A DNA stretch of 64,000 nucleotides. Source: Couchioplanes caeruleus. GTDB taxonomy: Bacteria; Actinomycetota; Actinomycetes; Mycobacteriales; Micromonosporaceae. Shown here in pieces: positions 36,137-44,483 of this stretch. The position numbers and the translations under genes were made by a program. The notes below the pieces were generated by a model. That model worked only from the letters and a program-made list of their open reading frames with translations. It searched no databases and was not told the origin of the DNA. The stretch covers positions 5,022,001-5,086,000 of the forward strand of contig NZ_RJKL01000001.1 of NCBI RefSeq assembly GCF_003751945.1. The letters run 5' to 3'. Numbering within the stretch: the stretch's first letter is position 1; every line of letters starts with the position of its first letter.

Positions 36137-38209
36137 CTATCGACCGGCGAGGCGTTGCAGGGCGCCGAGGGCCACGTCGGGGCGGGTCGTGTACCAGAAC
36201 GGTGGCAGGGACTTACGGAGGAAGGCGCCGTAGCCGCGTGCCGTCTCCAGGCGCGAGTCCAGGACCGCGACGACGCCCTTGTCTCCCGTGGACCGGATCA
36301 GGCGGCCGACGCCCTGGGCGAGACGCACCGCGGCGATCGGCACGCTCACCGCGGCGAAGCCCGAGCCGCCCGACGCGTCGACCGCGGCGGCACGGGCGGC
36401 GGCCAGCGGCTCGTCCGGGCGGGGGAACGGCAGGCGGTCGATGACGACGAGCTGGCAGGCCTCGCCGGGAACGTCGACGCCCTGCCACAGCGACATCACG
36501 CCGAAGAGGCAGCTTTCCTTCTGCTCCTTGAACTTGCGTACCAGGATCGGCAGCGTCTCCTCGCCCTGGAGCAGGACCGGGAGATCGGTCTTCGCGCGCA
36601 CCAGCTCCGCGGCCTGGGTCGCCGCGCGGCGCGACGAGAACAGCCCCAGCGTACGGCCGCCGAGCGCCTCGATCAGCTTCAGCAGCTCCTCGCCCGCGAC
36701 GTCCGGCAGGCCCGAGGCGGCGGGGCGGGGAAGGTGAGCGGCGACGTAGAGGATGCCCTGCTTCGGATAGTCGAAGGGGGAGCCCACGTCGAGGGAGGTC
36801 CAGCCGTCGCCGGACACGGGCGGCGCGTCCGGGCTCAGGCCGGCGCCGGAACGAGCGGCCGGGATCGCCCCGGCCGGCCCCTTGTCCGGAGCGCCGGCGG
36901 CGGCCGCGGGCAGCCCCAGAGTCCGGGCCACGGTGTCGAAGCGGCCGCCCAGGGTCAGCGTCGCCGAGGTGGCGACCACGGTGCGGTCGTCGTACAGACT
37001 GGTTGCCAGCGTGCCGGCGACCGACAGGGGCGCGACCACCAGGGCGCGGCGGCCGTTGCCCAGGTCGTTCTTCTCGACCCAGGCGACGTCGAAGTCGGAC
37101 TCCTCGAGGAGCCGCTGGGTCGTCGTGGAGAGCTCGTCGAGGGTGGCCTTGGCCTGCTGCTTGCGGACCGGGTCGGGGTCGTCCGACTTGATGTCGCCGA
37201 TGGCCTCGAGCGCCGCGCGGGTCGCCGCGTCCACCAGCAGCAGGGCCTGGTGCAGCAGCGGGGGCAGGCCGGTGGTGAGGCGGCCGGCCGGGATGTCCGC
37301 CAGGCCCACGAGGAGGGAGTCGGCCGCGGTCGCCAGTGACTCGCCGGCGGCCGGGGAGATCAGCGGGCGGGCGCGTTTCGCGGCGCGTTCGACGGCCTCC
37401 GGGGTCAGCTCCGCCTGGGCGGCGGAGGAGACGCGGTCGGCCAGCTCGTGTGCCTCGTCGACGATCAGCAGCTTGTGCGGGGGCACGATGTGGCGGTCGG
37501 CCAGCATGTCGACCGCGAGCAGGCTGTGGTTGGTCACCACGATGTCCGCCTCGCGGGCCCGGGCCCGGGACGCCTCGGCGAAGCACTCGGCACCGTACGG
37601 GCAGCGGGCGGCGCCGACGCAGTCGCGGGCCGGCATGGAGACCTGCCGCCAGGCGGTGTCGTCGACGCCCGGGTCGAGCTCGTCCCGGTCGCCGGTCGCC
37701 GTCTTCTCCGCCCACTCCTGCATCCGCTGGATCTGCTTGCCGAGCCGGCCCGCCTCGCCGAGCCACTGGGTGGCGCGGGCGGGAGCGTCGTCGAAGAGGG
37801 TGTCGGCCGGCTCCTCCTCGTCGGCGTGCTCCAGTTTCGCCACGCAGAGGTAGTGATGGCGGCCCTTGAGGACGGCGAACGTCGGGCGGCGGCCGAGGAG
37901 CGGCTCGACGGCGTCCGCCAGCCGCGGCAGGTCGTGCTCGACGAGCTGGTTCTGCAGTGCCAGCGTCGCCGTGGAGACCACCACCGGGCCGTCGACGAGC
38001 AGTGCGGGCGTCAGGTAGGCGAGGCTCTTTCCGGTGCCTGTCCCGGCCTGCACGAGCAGGTGCTCGCGCTGCCGCACGGCCCGCTCGATCGCCGTGGCCA
38101 TCAGCTCCTGACCTGGGCGGGAGGCGCCACCGGGGACTGCGCCGACCGCGGCGGCGAGCAGGTCCCTGGCGGCGGCGGTGGTGCGGCGGGACTTGGCGGG
38201 GGCAGTCAC
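36137..38209 (-). CDS. DinG-family ATP-dependent DNA helicase
   Basis: A 690-residue superfamily 2 helicase. Motifs: RPGQELMATAIERAV, Walker A QAGTGTGKS, motif Ia VVSTATLALQNQL, Walker B LLIVDEAHEL, and motif VI QGVGRLIRS. Four Cys (HHYLC, and DCVGAARCPYGAEC) are placed to bind the iron-sulfur cluster of XPD/DinG enzymes. It unwinds 5'-tailed DNA or R-loops in repair. GTG 38209 is chosen because TACGGT lies 7 nt upstream; the frame also allows 38233. Confidence 0.88.
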   Translation of the reverse strand: MTAPAKSRRTTAAARDLLAAAVGAVPGGASRPGQELMATAIERAVRQREHLLVQAGTGTGKSLAYLTPALLVDGPVVVSTATLALQNQLVEHDLPRLADAVEPLLGRRPTFAVLKGRHHYLCVAKLEHADEEEPADTLFDDAPARATQWLGEAGRLGKQIQRMQEWAEKTATGDRDELDPGVDDTAWRQVSMPARDCVGAARCPYGAECFAEASRARAREADIVVTNHSLLAVDMLADRHIVPPHKLLIVDEAHELADRVSSAAQAELTPEAVERAAKRARPLISPAAGESLATAADSLLVGLADIPAGRLTTGLPPLLHQALLLVDAATRAALEAIGDIKSDDPDPVRKQQAKATLDELSTTTQRLLEESDFDVAWVEKNDLGNGRRALVVAPLSVAGTLATSLYDDRTVVATSATLTLGGRFDTVARTLGLPAAAAGAPDKGPAGAIPAARSGAGLSPDAPPVSGDGWTSLDVGSPFDYPKQGILYVAAHLPRPAASGLPDVAGEELLKLIEALGGRTLGLFSSRRAATQAAELVRAKTDLPVLLQGEETLPILVRKFKEQKESCLFGVMSLWQGVDVPGEACQLVVIDRLPFPRPDEPLAAARAAAVDASGGSGFAAVSVPIAAVRLAQGVGRLIRSTGDKGVVAVLDSRLETARGYGAFLRKSLPPFWYTTRPDVALGALQRLAGR

Positions 38210-38265
38210 GTCGAAGACCGTACCCGCCACCACCGACGAAACCGTCGCACCGCTAGGGTCTTGTC

Positions 38266-38772
38266 ATGCCGAGCGAGATGGTCCGGGTGGTCTACACCAA
38301 GTTCGACGGATCCGCCCATCGGGACTATCCGGCGCGCCGGCTCAACGAGGACGACCTCGGTGTCTGGGTCGGTGTGACGCGCGGCACCTCCTCCGTCTAT
38401 CACGGACAACCCTCGGTCGAGCAGATCCCATTCGTGCTGCTCATCCCGCACAGCGCGTGGTGGACCGGGATGTTCAACCCGCCGCCGCGCACCAGCGAGG
38501 TCTACTGCGACATCACCACCCCGGCGCGCTGGGAGGGTGACACGGTCCACATCGTCGACCTGGACCTCGACGTCTCACGCCGGCGCGACTCGGGGCTGAT
38601 CGAGCTGCGGGACGAGGACGAGTTCGAGGACCACCGGGTCCGGTTCGGCTATCCCGACGAGGTCGTCGCCCAGGCGCGGACGGCCGCTCGGCGCCTGGTC
38701 GCGGCCCTCGGCGACGGCACCGAGCCATTCGCTTCGGCGTACCGTAAATGGCTGTCAACGGTCCACGACTGA
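38266..38772 (+). CDS. DUF402 protein
   Basis: A 168-residue protein of the DUF402 fold, a family related to nucleoside phosphatases and to the FomD/Ntdp type. Seen: WWTGMFNPPPRTSEVYCDI, VHIVDLDLDVSRRRDSGLIE, DEDEFEDHRVRFGYPDE. The acidic clusters can bind metal. ATG 38266 follows TAGGGT by 6 nt. Its end overlaps the convergent sigma factor gene by 18 bp. Confidence 0.85.
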   Translation: MPSEMVRVVYTKFDGSAHRDYPARRLNEDDLGVWVGVTRGTSSVYHGQPSVEQIPFVLLIPHSAWWTGMFNPPPRTSEVYCDITTPARWEGDTVHIVDLDLDVSRRRDSGLIELRDEDEFEDHRVRFGYPDEVVAQARTAARRLVAALGDGTEPFASAYRKWLSTVHD

Positions 38773-39726
38773 GCCAAGCTTCGCAGGGTTGAGCTGGTTG
38801 TAGACGGCCGTGATGCGGCCGTCGGCGACGGCCACCGACAGCACCGCGAGCAGGTCGCGCCCGTCCGGGTAGCGGCCGGTGAGCAGCACCCCGGCGTCCC
38901 CGTTGACCAGCACGGGCTCCACCGCGGCGCTGGACGCCTCGCGCATCAGCCGGTTGAAGATGCCGGCCCAGAAGCGTGCCACCTTGTCCCGGCCGAGGAT
39001 GGCGTTGCGGCCGGCGCTGACCACTCCGCCGCCGTCGCCGACGGCCACGACATCCGGCGCCAGCACCGCCGCGAGGGCCTGTATGTCGCCGTTGGCCGCC
39101 GCGGTCAGGAACGCCTCCAGCACCTTGCGCTGCTCGGCGAGGCCGGCGGTGTGGCGGGCCTGGCCGTCGGCGACCGCCCTGCGTCCCCGCGACGCGTGCT
39201 GGCGCGCGGCCGCGGGGGTGGTGTTCAGCACGGTCGCGATCTCCTCGAACGGCACTGCGAACGCGTCGTGCAGCACGACGGCGACGCGCTGCTCCGGTGA
39301 CAGCTTCTCCAGCACTACGAGCAGGGCGAGGCTGACCTCCTGCCGCTGTGTGACCCGCTCGGCGGGGTCGTCGAGCCGGGAGACGACCGGTTCGGGCAGC
39401 CACTGGCCGGGGTAGGCCTCGCGGCGTACCCGCGCCGACCGGAGCACGTCCAGGCAGATCCGGCCGGTGATCGTGGTCAGCCAGCCGCGCAGGTCCCGGA
39501 TGTCGTCGCCGGCGTCGCGGGACCGGTGGTAGCGCAGCCAGGCCTCCTGGACGGCGTCCTCGGCCTCGGCGCGGCTGCCGAGCATTCGGTACGCGACCGC
39601 CAGCAGGTGCGGTCGTTCGGTCTCGAACTCGTCCACTGCCGCCTGATCTCGTTTCGGTTTTCCGCCGCGGTCAAATGCCGCTTGATCTCGTTTCGGTTTT
39701 CCGCCGCGGTCAAATGCAGACGGCAT
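38755..39726 (-). CDS. ECF41-type RNA polymerase sigma factor with SnoaL-like domain
   Basis: A 323-residue ECF sigma factor. Region 2 (HLLAVAYRMLGSRAEAEDAV) and region 4 (LSPEQRVAVVLHDAFAVPFE) are followed by a SnoaL/NTF2-like C-terminal domain ending VYNQLNPAKL, the ECF41 mark. In this group the C-terminal domain regulates the sigma factor directly. The N-terminus has two identical 13-residue units, AFDRGGKPKRDQA, encoded by a 39-bp tandem repeat that is not part of the sigma fold. A TGTCAC palindrome lies upstream. Confidence 0.9.
   Translation of the reverse strand: MPSAFDRGGKPKRDQAAFDRGGKPKRDQAAVDEFETERPHLLAVAYRMLGSRAEAEDAVQEAWLRYHRSRDAGDDIRDLRGWLTTITGRICLDVLRSARVRREAYPGQWLPEPVVSRLDDPAERVTQRQEVSLALLVVLEKLSPEQRVAVVLHDAFAVPFEEIATVLNTTPAAARQHASRGRRAVADGQARHTAGLAEQRKVLEAFLTAAANGDIQALAAVLAPDVVAVGDGGGVVSAGRNAILGRDKVARFWAGIFNRLMREASSAAVEPVLVNGDAGVLLTGRYPDGRDLLAVLSVAVADGRITAVYNQLNPAKLGSVVDR
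39637..39714 (-). repeat. 39-bp tandem repeat, two copies
   Basis: Two 39-bp units (39637-39675 and 39676-39714) differ by one base. They lie in frame in the N-terminal tail of the ECF41 sigma factor and encode AFDRGGKPKRDQA twice. The high identity points to a recent duplication. Confidence 0.92.
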
Positions 39727-39760
39727 GGAGGAATTCTGCGCGACATTGCCCGGTCACGGC

Positions 39761-39774
39761 TGTCACGTGTGACA
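39761..39774. promoter_or_regulatory. TGTCAC palindrome upstream of the ECF41 gene
   Basis: TGTCAC-GT-GTGACA is a perfect 6-bp inverted repeat. Read towards the sigma gene it gives TGTCACA, the -35 element known for ECF41 promoters, 42 nt before the start codon. A CGTC -10 element at normal spacing is not clear. The gene at 39837 starts 62 bp away on the other side and may share the site. Confidence 0.5.
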
Positions 39775-39836
39775 CAGTGGTTGCGCTATAGGGGCATTTG
39801 GCCCAATTTTCCGGCTGAGGGGCGGGGGTAGGGACA

Positions 39837-40769
39837 GTGGCGGACAACGTGGCGGCCCTCCTGGGCGGCCTGGCCGGACTCGCCGGAGCCACCGGTGCGA
39901 CGACCCTCGGGATCGCGGTGGCCCGCCGCCCCCGCCCGTACCTGCCGGCCGGGCACGCGCTCGCCGGAACGCGGGCCGTCGACCCGCTCCCGGACGTGCT
40001 GCGGCGCGGGCTCGCCGGAGTGTCCGTTCCGGTCCGGCCGGGGCCGCACGGCGAGCTCTACCTCGGTCCGGGCGTGCCGCGCCCCGGGCGTACGCTGCGC
40101 CGGCTCGTGCTCAGCCCGCTGTTCGCTCGCGCCAAGGCCCGGGGCGGCCGGCTCTGCCGGGACCAGCGGGTGCCGTTCCGGCTGGTCGTGGAGTTCACCG
40201 GGCCCACCCGGGACGCGGAGACGCTGCTGCGGGCGTACCGGATGCTTGACCAGCAGTTGCGCGACCACGCCCCGCTGCTCAGCCGCTGCGTCGACGGAAA
40301 CCTGGACGCGGGCGCGGTCACGGTGACCGTGGCGGGCATCGTGGATGCGCGCGAGCTGCTCGCGACGGAGCGTGAACGGTACGCGTTCGCCGACGGCTCG
40401 TTCGACGACATCGGCTCCGCCGCGGCCCCGCCCACCCTGGTGCCGATGGTCAGCGAGCAGTGGACCCGACGGTTCGGCTGGGACGGCTGCGAGCCCATCC
40501 CCGCCGAGGAACGGCACCTGCTGCACGCGCTGGTGCGCTCGGCGCACGAGGACGGCCGTACGGTGCGGATCTCGGGTCTGCCGTCCGGCTCGCGGCGGGC
40601 GCGGCAGGCGGTCTGGACCGAGCTGGGCGAGGCGGGGGTCGACGTCGTCGCCGACGCCGATCACGCCGGCCTGGCCCGGCATCTGCGCCGCCACCCGGTA
40701 CGCCGGCCGCTGCCGGTGGTGCGCCACCCGTCGCCTCAGGCACGCCGAGACGTGGCGCAAACCGTATGA
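39837..40769 (+). CDS. PI-PLC/GDPD-superfamily protein, probable pseudoenzyme
   Basis: A 310-residue protein that aligns from memory with exported phosphatidylinositol-phospholipase-C/glycerophosphodiesterase-like proteins of actinomycetes. Shared segments are GRTLRRLVLSPLFAR, VTVTVAGIVDARELL, LVPMVSEQWTRRFGWDG and QAVWTELGEAGVDVV. The catalytic residues look lost: the usual AHNDY region reads AGTRAVDPL, the VEAD strand reads VSVPVRP, and the second His motif reads LYLGPG. The N-terminus is a membrane-anchor-like helix. It is probably not a phosphodiesterase. GTG start at 39837. Confidence 0.72.
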   Translation: MADNVAALLGGLAGLAGATGATTLGIAVARRPRPYLPAGHALAGTRAVDPLPDVLRRGLAGVSVPVRPGPHGELYLGPGVPRPGRTLRRLVLSPLFARAKARGGRLCRDQRVPFRLVVEFTGPTRDAETLLRAYRMLDQQLRDHAPLLSRCVDGNLDAGAVTVTVAGIVDARELLATERERYAFADGSFDDIGSAAAPPTLVPMVSEQWTRRFGWDGCEPIPAEERHLLHALVRSAHEDGRTVRISGLPSGSRRARQAVWTELGEAGVDVVADADHAGLARHLRRHPVRRPLPVVRHPSPQARRDVAQTV

Positions 40770-40793
40770 ATGACCCACAAAATCAACGGGCAA

Positions 40794-40822
40794 GGTTAAC
40801 GCTGGATGAACGCGCACTGAAC
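40794..40822 (-). promoter_or_regulatory. PHO box (PhoP site) upstream of the Pit operon
   Basis: On the minus strand three units spaced 11 bp apart read GTTCAGT (40822-40816), GTTCATC (40811-40805) and GTTAACC (40800-40794), close to the actinobacterial PHO-box consensus GTTCACC. They lie 105 bp before the DUF47 gene, in reverse orientation relative to it. Confidence 0.7.
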
Positions 40823-40926
40823 TGCTGCTGAGCAGGGGTAGGCGGGATCCACAACGTGAGAGCTGTTACCTAGCATTCCCCGGGAATCCGCCAGACCTGT
40901 CCACCCCGTCAAACGAGGTTCGCGCC

Positions 40927-41553
40927 GTGAAGTTCTCCTTCCGCCCCACCGAGGGCGCCTTCTACGAGCTGTTCAGCCGGGCTGCTCAGAACCTCGTGCG
41001 GGGCACCGAGCTGCTGAACGAGCTGGCCCTGCCCGGCGTGGACGTGCAGTCCGTCAGCGACCGGCTGACCGACGTCGAGCACGACAGCGACCAGATCACC
41101 CACGATCTCTACAAGAAGATCAACTCCACGTTCATCACGCCGTTCGACCGCGAGGACATCTACTCGCTGGGCTCGCAGCTCGACGACGTCATGGACCACC
41201 TGGAGGCGGTCGGCAACCTGCTCTACCTGTACGGCCTCACCGAGCTGCCCTCGCTGCCCCGGGAGATGCACGAGCTGGTCACCGTGCTCGACCAGCAGGC
41301 CAAGATCACGGCCGACGCGATGCCGAAGCTCAAGACGATGAAGGGTCTCGAGGAGTACTGGATCGAGATCAACCGGCTGGAGAACGACGGCGACCGGGCG
41401 TACCGGATGCTGCTGGTGCGGCTGTTCTCGGGCGAGTACGACGCGCTGACCGTGTTGAAGATGAAGGAGGTCGCCGACGAGCTCGAGGCCGCCTGCGACG
41501 CCTTCGAACACGTCGCCAACACCGTCGAGACCATCACGGTCAAGGAGTCCTAG
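40927..41553 (+). CDS. DUF47 (PhoU-like) phosphate transport accessory protein
   Basis: A 208-residue all-helical protein of the DUF47 family, a relative of PhoU that accompanies Pit phosphate transporters. Seen: FYELFSRAAQNLVRGTELL, VEHDSDQITHDLYKKINSTF and FDREDIYSLGSQLDDVMDH, with metal-cluster E/D residues. It probably tunes Pit activity at the membrane. The pit gene begins 3 bp after the stop. A PHO-box cluster lies upstream. Confidence 0.92.
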   Translation: MKFSFRPTEGAFYELFSRAAQNLVRGTELLNELALPGVDVQSVSDRLTDVEHDSDQITHDLYKKINSTFITPFDREDIYSLGSQLDDVMDHLEAVGNLLYLYGLTELPSLPREMHELVTVLDQQAKITADAMPKLKTMKGLEEYWIEINRLENDGDRAYRMLLVRLFSGEYDALTVLKMKEVADELEAACDAFEHVANTVETITVKES

Positions 41554-41556
41554 ACC

Positions 41557-42564
41557 TTGTCCGCTGAGCTCATAGCGGTCATCGCGGTGATCATCGCCGC
41601 GATGGCCTTCGACTACACCAACGGCTTCCACGACGCGGCGAACGCCATCGCGACCAGCGTCAGCACCCGGGCGTTGACCCCGCGGGTGGCCCTGGCCATG
41701 GCCGCGGTCGGCAACTTCGTCGGCGCCCACTTCGGCGCGGGCGTCGCCAAGACGGTCGGCGACGGCCTGGTCAAGCTGCCGCTCGGCATCCCCAGCCTCG
41801 GCGTGGTCTTCGCCGGCGTGGTGGGCGCGATCGTCTGGAACCTCATCACCTGGTACTTCGGTCTGCCGTCGTCCTCGTCGCACGCCCTCTTCGGCGGCCT
41901 CGTCGGCGCGACCCTCTTCGCCACCCACGGCACGGTCGAGTGGGGCACCATCATCCAGAAGGTGCTCATCCCGATGGTGGCCTCGCCGTTCGTCGGCTTC
42001 CTGCTGGGCTTCATCGTGATGGTGATCATCATGTGGCTGTTCCGGCGCGGTCACCCCGGCAAGCTCAACCGCGGCTTCCGGATCGCCCAGACGATCTCGG
42101 CGGGCGCCATGTCCATCGGCCACGGCATGCAGGACGCGGCGAAGACGATGGGCATCATCGTGCTCGCCCTCTACACCGGCGGCTTCCAGAGCGACGCCAA
42201 GCACATCCCGTGGTGGGTCTTCTGGACCTCGGCGGCGGTGCTCGCGGCGGGCACGTACGCCGGCGGCTGGCGCATCATCCGTACGCTGGGCCGCAAGATC
42301 ATCGACCTCGGCCCGGCGGAGGGCTTCGCGGCCGAGACGGTCGCGAGCTCGGTCCTGTTCTTCAACGCCCTGGTCCTCAAGGCGCCGATCTCGACCACCC
42401 ACACGATCACCTCGGCGATCATGGGCGTCGGCGCGACCAAGCGCCTCTCCGCGGTCCGCTGGAACGTGGCGGGCAACATCGTCCTGGCCTGGATCACGAC
42501 GTTCCCGGCAGCGGCGGGGATCGCCTGCATCGTCTACTTCTGCGTACGACCGCTCTTCGGCTGA
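41557..42564 (+). CDS. pit: Low-affinity inorganic phosphate transporter (Pit family)
   Basis: A 335-residue membrane protein with about ten helices. Family motifs are FDYTNGFHDAANAIATSVST, and its inverted-repeat partner with ISTTHTITSAIMGVGATKR. It imports phosphate as a metal-phosphate complex driven by the proton gradient. It starts at TTG 41557. Together with the DUF47 gene it forms an operon under a PHO box and complements the high-affinity pst system 6 kb away. Confidence 0.95.
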   Translation: MSAELIAVIAVIIAAMAFDYTNGFHDAANAIATSVSTRALTPRVALAMAAVGNFVGAHFGAGVAKTVGDGLVKLPLGIPSLGVVFAGVVGAIVWNLITWYFGLPSSSSHALFGGLVGATLFATHGTVEWGTIIQKVLIPMVASPFVGFLLGFIVMVIIMWLFRRGHPGKLNRGFRIAQTISAGAMSIGHGMQDAAKTMGIIVLALYTGGFQSDAKHIPWWVFWTSAAVLAAGTYAGGWRIIRTLGRKIIDLGPAEGFAAETVASSVLFFNALVLKAPISTTHTITSAIMGVGATKRLSAVRWNVAGNIVLAWITTFPAAAGIACIVYFCVRPLFG

Positions 42565-42583
42565 GCCGACCGATCGCACGACG

Positions 42584-42613
42584 GGCCCCGCTCTCCGCAC
42601 GGAGGGCGGGGCC
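42584..42613. terminator. Strong hairpin terminator after pit
   Basis: GGCCCCGC-T-CTCCG, a CA loop, then CGGAG-G-GCGGGGCC: 13 base pairs with one bulged pair. It lies 20 bp past the pit stop, before the convergent methyltransferase gene. Confidence 0.92.
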
Positions 42614-42650
42614 TGCCGCTCCTTCCTAGGCCTGCCGCTTCCTCCTAGGA
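42612..42650. repeat. 19-bp tandem duplication
   Basis: CCTGCCGCTCCTTCCTAGG is followed directly by CCTGCCGCTTCCTCCTAGG (two mismatches). The second copy carries the stop codon of the methyltransferase on the minus strand. Confidence 0.75.
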
Positions 42651-43238
42651 ACGAGAAAGCCGGTACCACCGCGGAGAGGTCCTGTTCATCGGCCAGCCCA
42701 GCCCCTCGGTCTGTGCCGGATCGACCGCGACGAGCGTCCAGCCCGGGAAGGCGGCCGTCACCTCGCCCTGGGAGACACCACCGGCCCACGTACGCAGGCG
42801 GCTCGGGCCGAAGGCCAACATCAGTATCGTGGCCCCGGGGTTGGCAAGCGCCGAGATGCCCCGCCCCACCGCGTGCCGCCCTCCGGCGTCGAAACCCTGG
42901 AAGCAGCCGATGTCGAGGAAGAAGTCGAAGGTCCCCAGACCGGCGGCCACCAGGTCGGTCGCGTCCCCCACGACATAGGTGACGTCTGCGACGCCCTTGC
43001 TCCGGGCCGCCTCGATCGCGGCCGGCACGTAGTCGACGCCAGTGGCCTCCCAGCCTCGGCGAGCGAGCTCGGGGGTGTACTGGCCGCGACCGCAGCCGAC
43101 ATCGAGCGCCCGGCCCAGCGGGCGCGAGCGCTCTGCCTCCTCGCGATCCAACAGGGCCGCGATGCTGCCGGCGGCGGCCTTTCCGTAACGCTCCCAGGGC
43201 GTGAGCCCCCAGCGATACATGCGGGTGTAGTTCGTCAT
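42645..43238 (-). CDS. Class I SAM-dependent methyltransferase
   Basis: A 197-residue Rossmann methyltransferase. Motif I is ALDVGCGRGQYTPELA, motif II GVDYVPAAIEAAR, and VVGDATDL supplies the adenine-binding Asp. FLDIGCFQGF follows at motif IV. It resembles small-molecule methyltransferases of the Methyltransf_25/TPMT type; the acceptor is unknown. ATG 43238 has GGAGG upstream. Confidence 0.85.
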   Translation of the reverse strand: MTNYTRMYRWGLTPWERYGKAAAGSIAALLDREEAERSRPLGRALDVGCGRGQYTPELARRGWEATGVDYVPAAIEAARSKGVADVTYVVGDATDLVAAGLGTFDFFLDIGCFQGFDAGGRHAVGRGISALANPGATILMLAFGPSRLRTWAGGVSQGEVTAAFPGWTLVAVDPAQTEGLGWPMNRTSPRWYRLSRS

Positions 43239-43558
43239 CCGGCTCCGACCTCCCGGACGCCATCGAAGCATATCAACGCGAACCGTCAGAGGTTCCTTCT
43301 TCGAAACGTTGTGGCTTCTTGAAAGCGCCTCGGTCTGGTCAACGCTCGCGGTCGTTCAGCTCCCGCAGAGTCTCCTTCAGTTTCTCGATCCCGACGAGTT
43401 GCAGGCGGCGCTGCGACAGCGGGCAGGTGTGGGAGACGGCAGAACTAGTTTCCGGAAGGGCGATGAGTTCGCGTCGGGTCGGGGGTCTGAGTAGGCGTCA
43501 GTACCTCGAAGGGCGCAACGGCGAGGAAGCCGGCACCCCCGTAGCAAAGGACGACGCC
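43239..43558. other. Intergenic region with a possible gene remnant
   Basis: 320 bp without a convincing gene. On the minus strand a frame ending at 43339 reads LSQRRLQLVGIEKLKETL then RELNDRER and stop, a helix-like protein tail with normal codon use but no start or upstream domain. It may be the end of a lost gene. The rest holds promoter sequences for the methyltransferase and DoxX genes. Confidence 0.4.
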
Positions 43559-43945
43559 ATGACTGCTACCGCATCCGCATCCACGCCCGTCGGCCGGGGG
43601 CTGCACCGGACGCTCTGGGGGTTTCAGGTGTTCCTCGGGTTGTTCTTCATCGTCGCCTCGGCGGGGCCCAAACTGGCCGGGGAGGCGACCGCGGTGCAGA
43701 CCTTCGAGGACATGGGGGCCGCGACCTGGTTCCGATACTTCATCGGATTGGTGGAGTTGGCCGGCGGTGTCGGTTTGCTGGTGCCGCGGCTCGCCGGGCC
43801 GGCGGCGGTGGGTTTGGTGCTGTTGATGGTCGGTGCCGCGTTCACGCAGGCGGTCATCTTGCACGGCGGTGCGCTGGTGCTCACCCCTGTGGTGCTGTTC
43901 GGGTTCCTCGTGTTCATCGCCTGGGGGCGCCTCGTCAGGCGGTGA
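43559..43945 (+). CDS. DoxX-family membrane protein
   Basis: A 128-residue protein with four membrane helices. It starts RTLWGFQVFLGLFFIVA and contains GPKLAGE and FRYFIGLVELAGGVGLLVP, the DoxX-like layout. DoxX proteins are linked to membrane redox balance and thiol stress in mycobacteria; many homologues are uncharacterised. AAAGGA precedes ATG 43559. Confidence 0.83.
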   Translation: MTATASASTPVGRGLHRTLWGFQVFLGLFFIVASAGPKLAGEATAVQTFEDMGAATWFRYFIGLVELAGGVGLLVPRLAGPAAVGLVLLMVGAAFTQAVILHGGALVLTPVVLFGFLVFIAWGRLVRR

Positions 43946-44000
43946 GGAGGTTCCGGTAATCCGGTCGCTGTGGTCGCGGGCGGGCGTTATGGTCCGCCGC

Positions 44001-44483
44001 ATGCGGCTGGAGGAGATCAATCCTGAGAACTACGAGGCGGCGCTGGCGGTGAAGGTCCGGCCCGACCAGGAGGATCTGGTCGAGCCGGTGGTCAAGTCGC
44101 TGGCGGAGGCGTACGTGTACGCGGAGTACGCATGGCCGCGCCTGATCCTCGACGGTGACCGGGTGGTCGGCTTCCTGATGGCCTTCCTCGACATCCCGTG
44201 GGACCCCGCCCGTGATCCCGAGGATGTGCGGTCCGGTCTGTGGCGGCTGAACATCGCGGCCGAGGCGCAGGGGTGTGGCTACGGGCGGTTCGCCGTCGAG
44301 GCGGTCTGTAACGAAGTCCGGGCGCGGGGTGGCAGCCGGGCGTACGTGACCTGGGAGCCTCGGGCAGGCGGGCCGGAGGACTTCTACCTGAAGCTGGGCT
44401 TCCGGCCGACCGGTGAGCGCAGTGGCGAGCAGACCGTCGGCGTTCTCGACCTCCACGAGGACCGGTCAGCGAGAGCGCAATAA
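44001..44483 (+). CDS. GNAT acetyltransferase, spermidine/spermine type
   Basis: A 160-residue GNAT enzyme. MRLEEINPENYEAALAVKV and DLVEPVVKSLAEAYVY resemble the BltD/PaiA polyamine acetyltransferase branch. The acetyl-CoA loop is AEAQGCGYGRFAVEAV and the C-terminal element is FYLKLGFRPTGE. It may detoxify polyamines; this is inference. ATG 44001 follows TATGGT (43988-43993) by 7 nt; ATG 43989 in the same frame is less likely because it lies inside that box. Confidence 0.83.
   Translation: MRLEEINPENYEAALAVKVRPDQEDLVEPVVKSLAEAYVYAEYAWPRLILDGDRVVGFLMAFLDIPWDPARDPEDVRSGLWRLNIAAEAQGCGYGRFAVEAVCNEVRARGGSRAYVTWEPRAGGPEDFYLKLGFRPTGERSGEQTVGVLDLHEDRSARAQ

Noticed and set aside
43309..43494. Plus-strand ORF of 61 codons
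   Set aside because: It lacks a ribosome binding site and its sequence is better explained by coding-like signal on the opposite strand.
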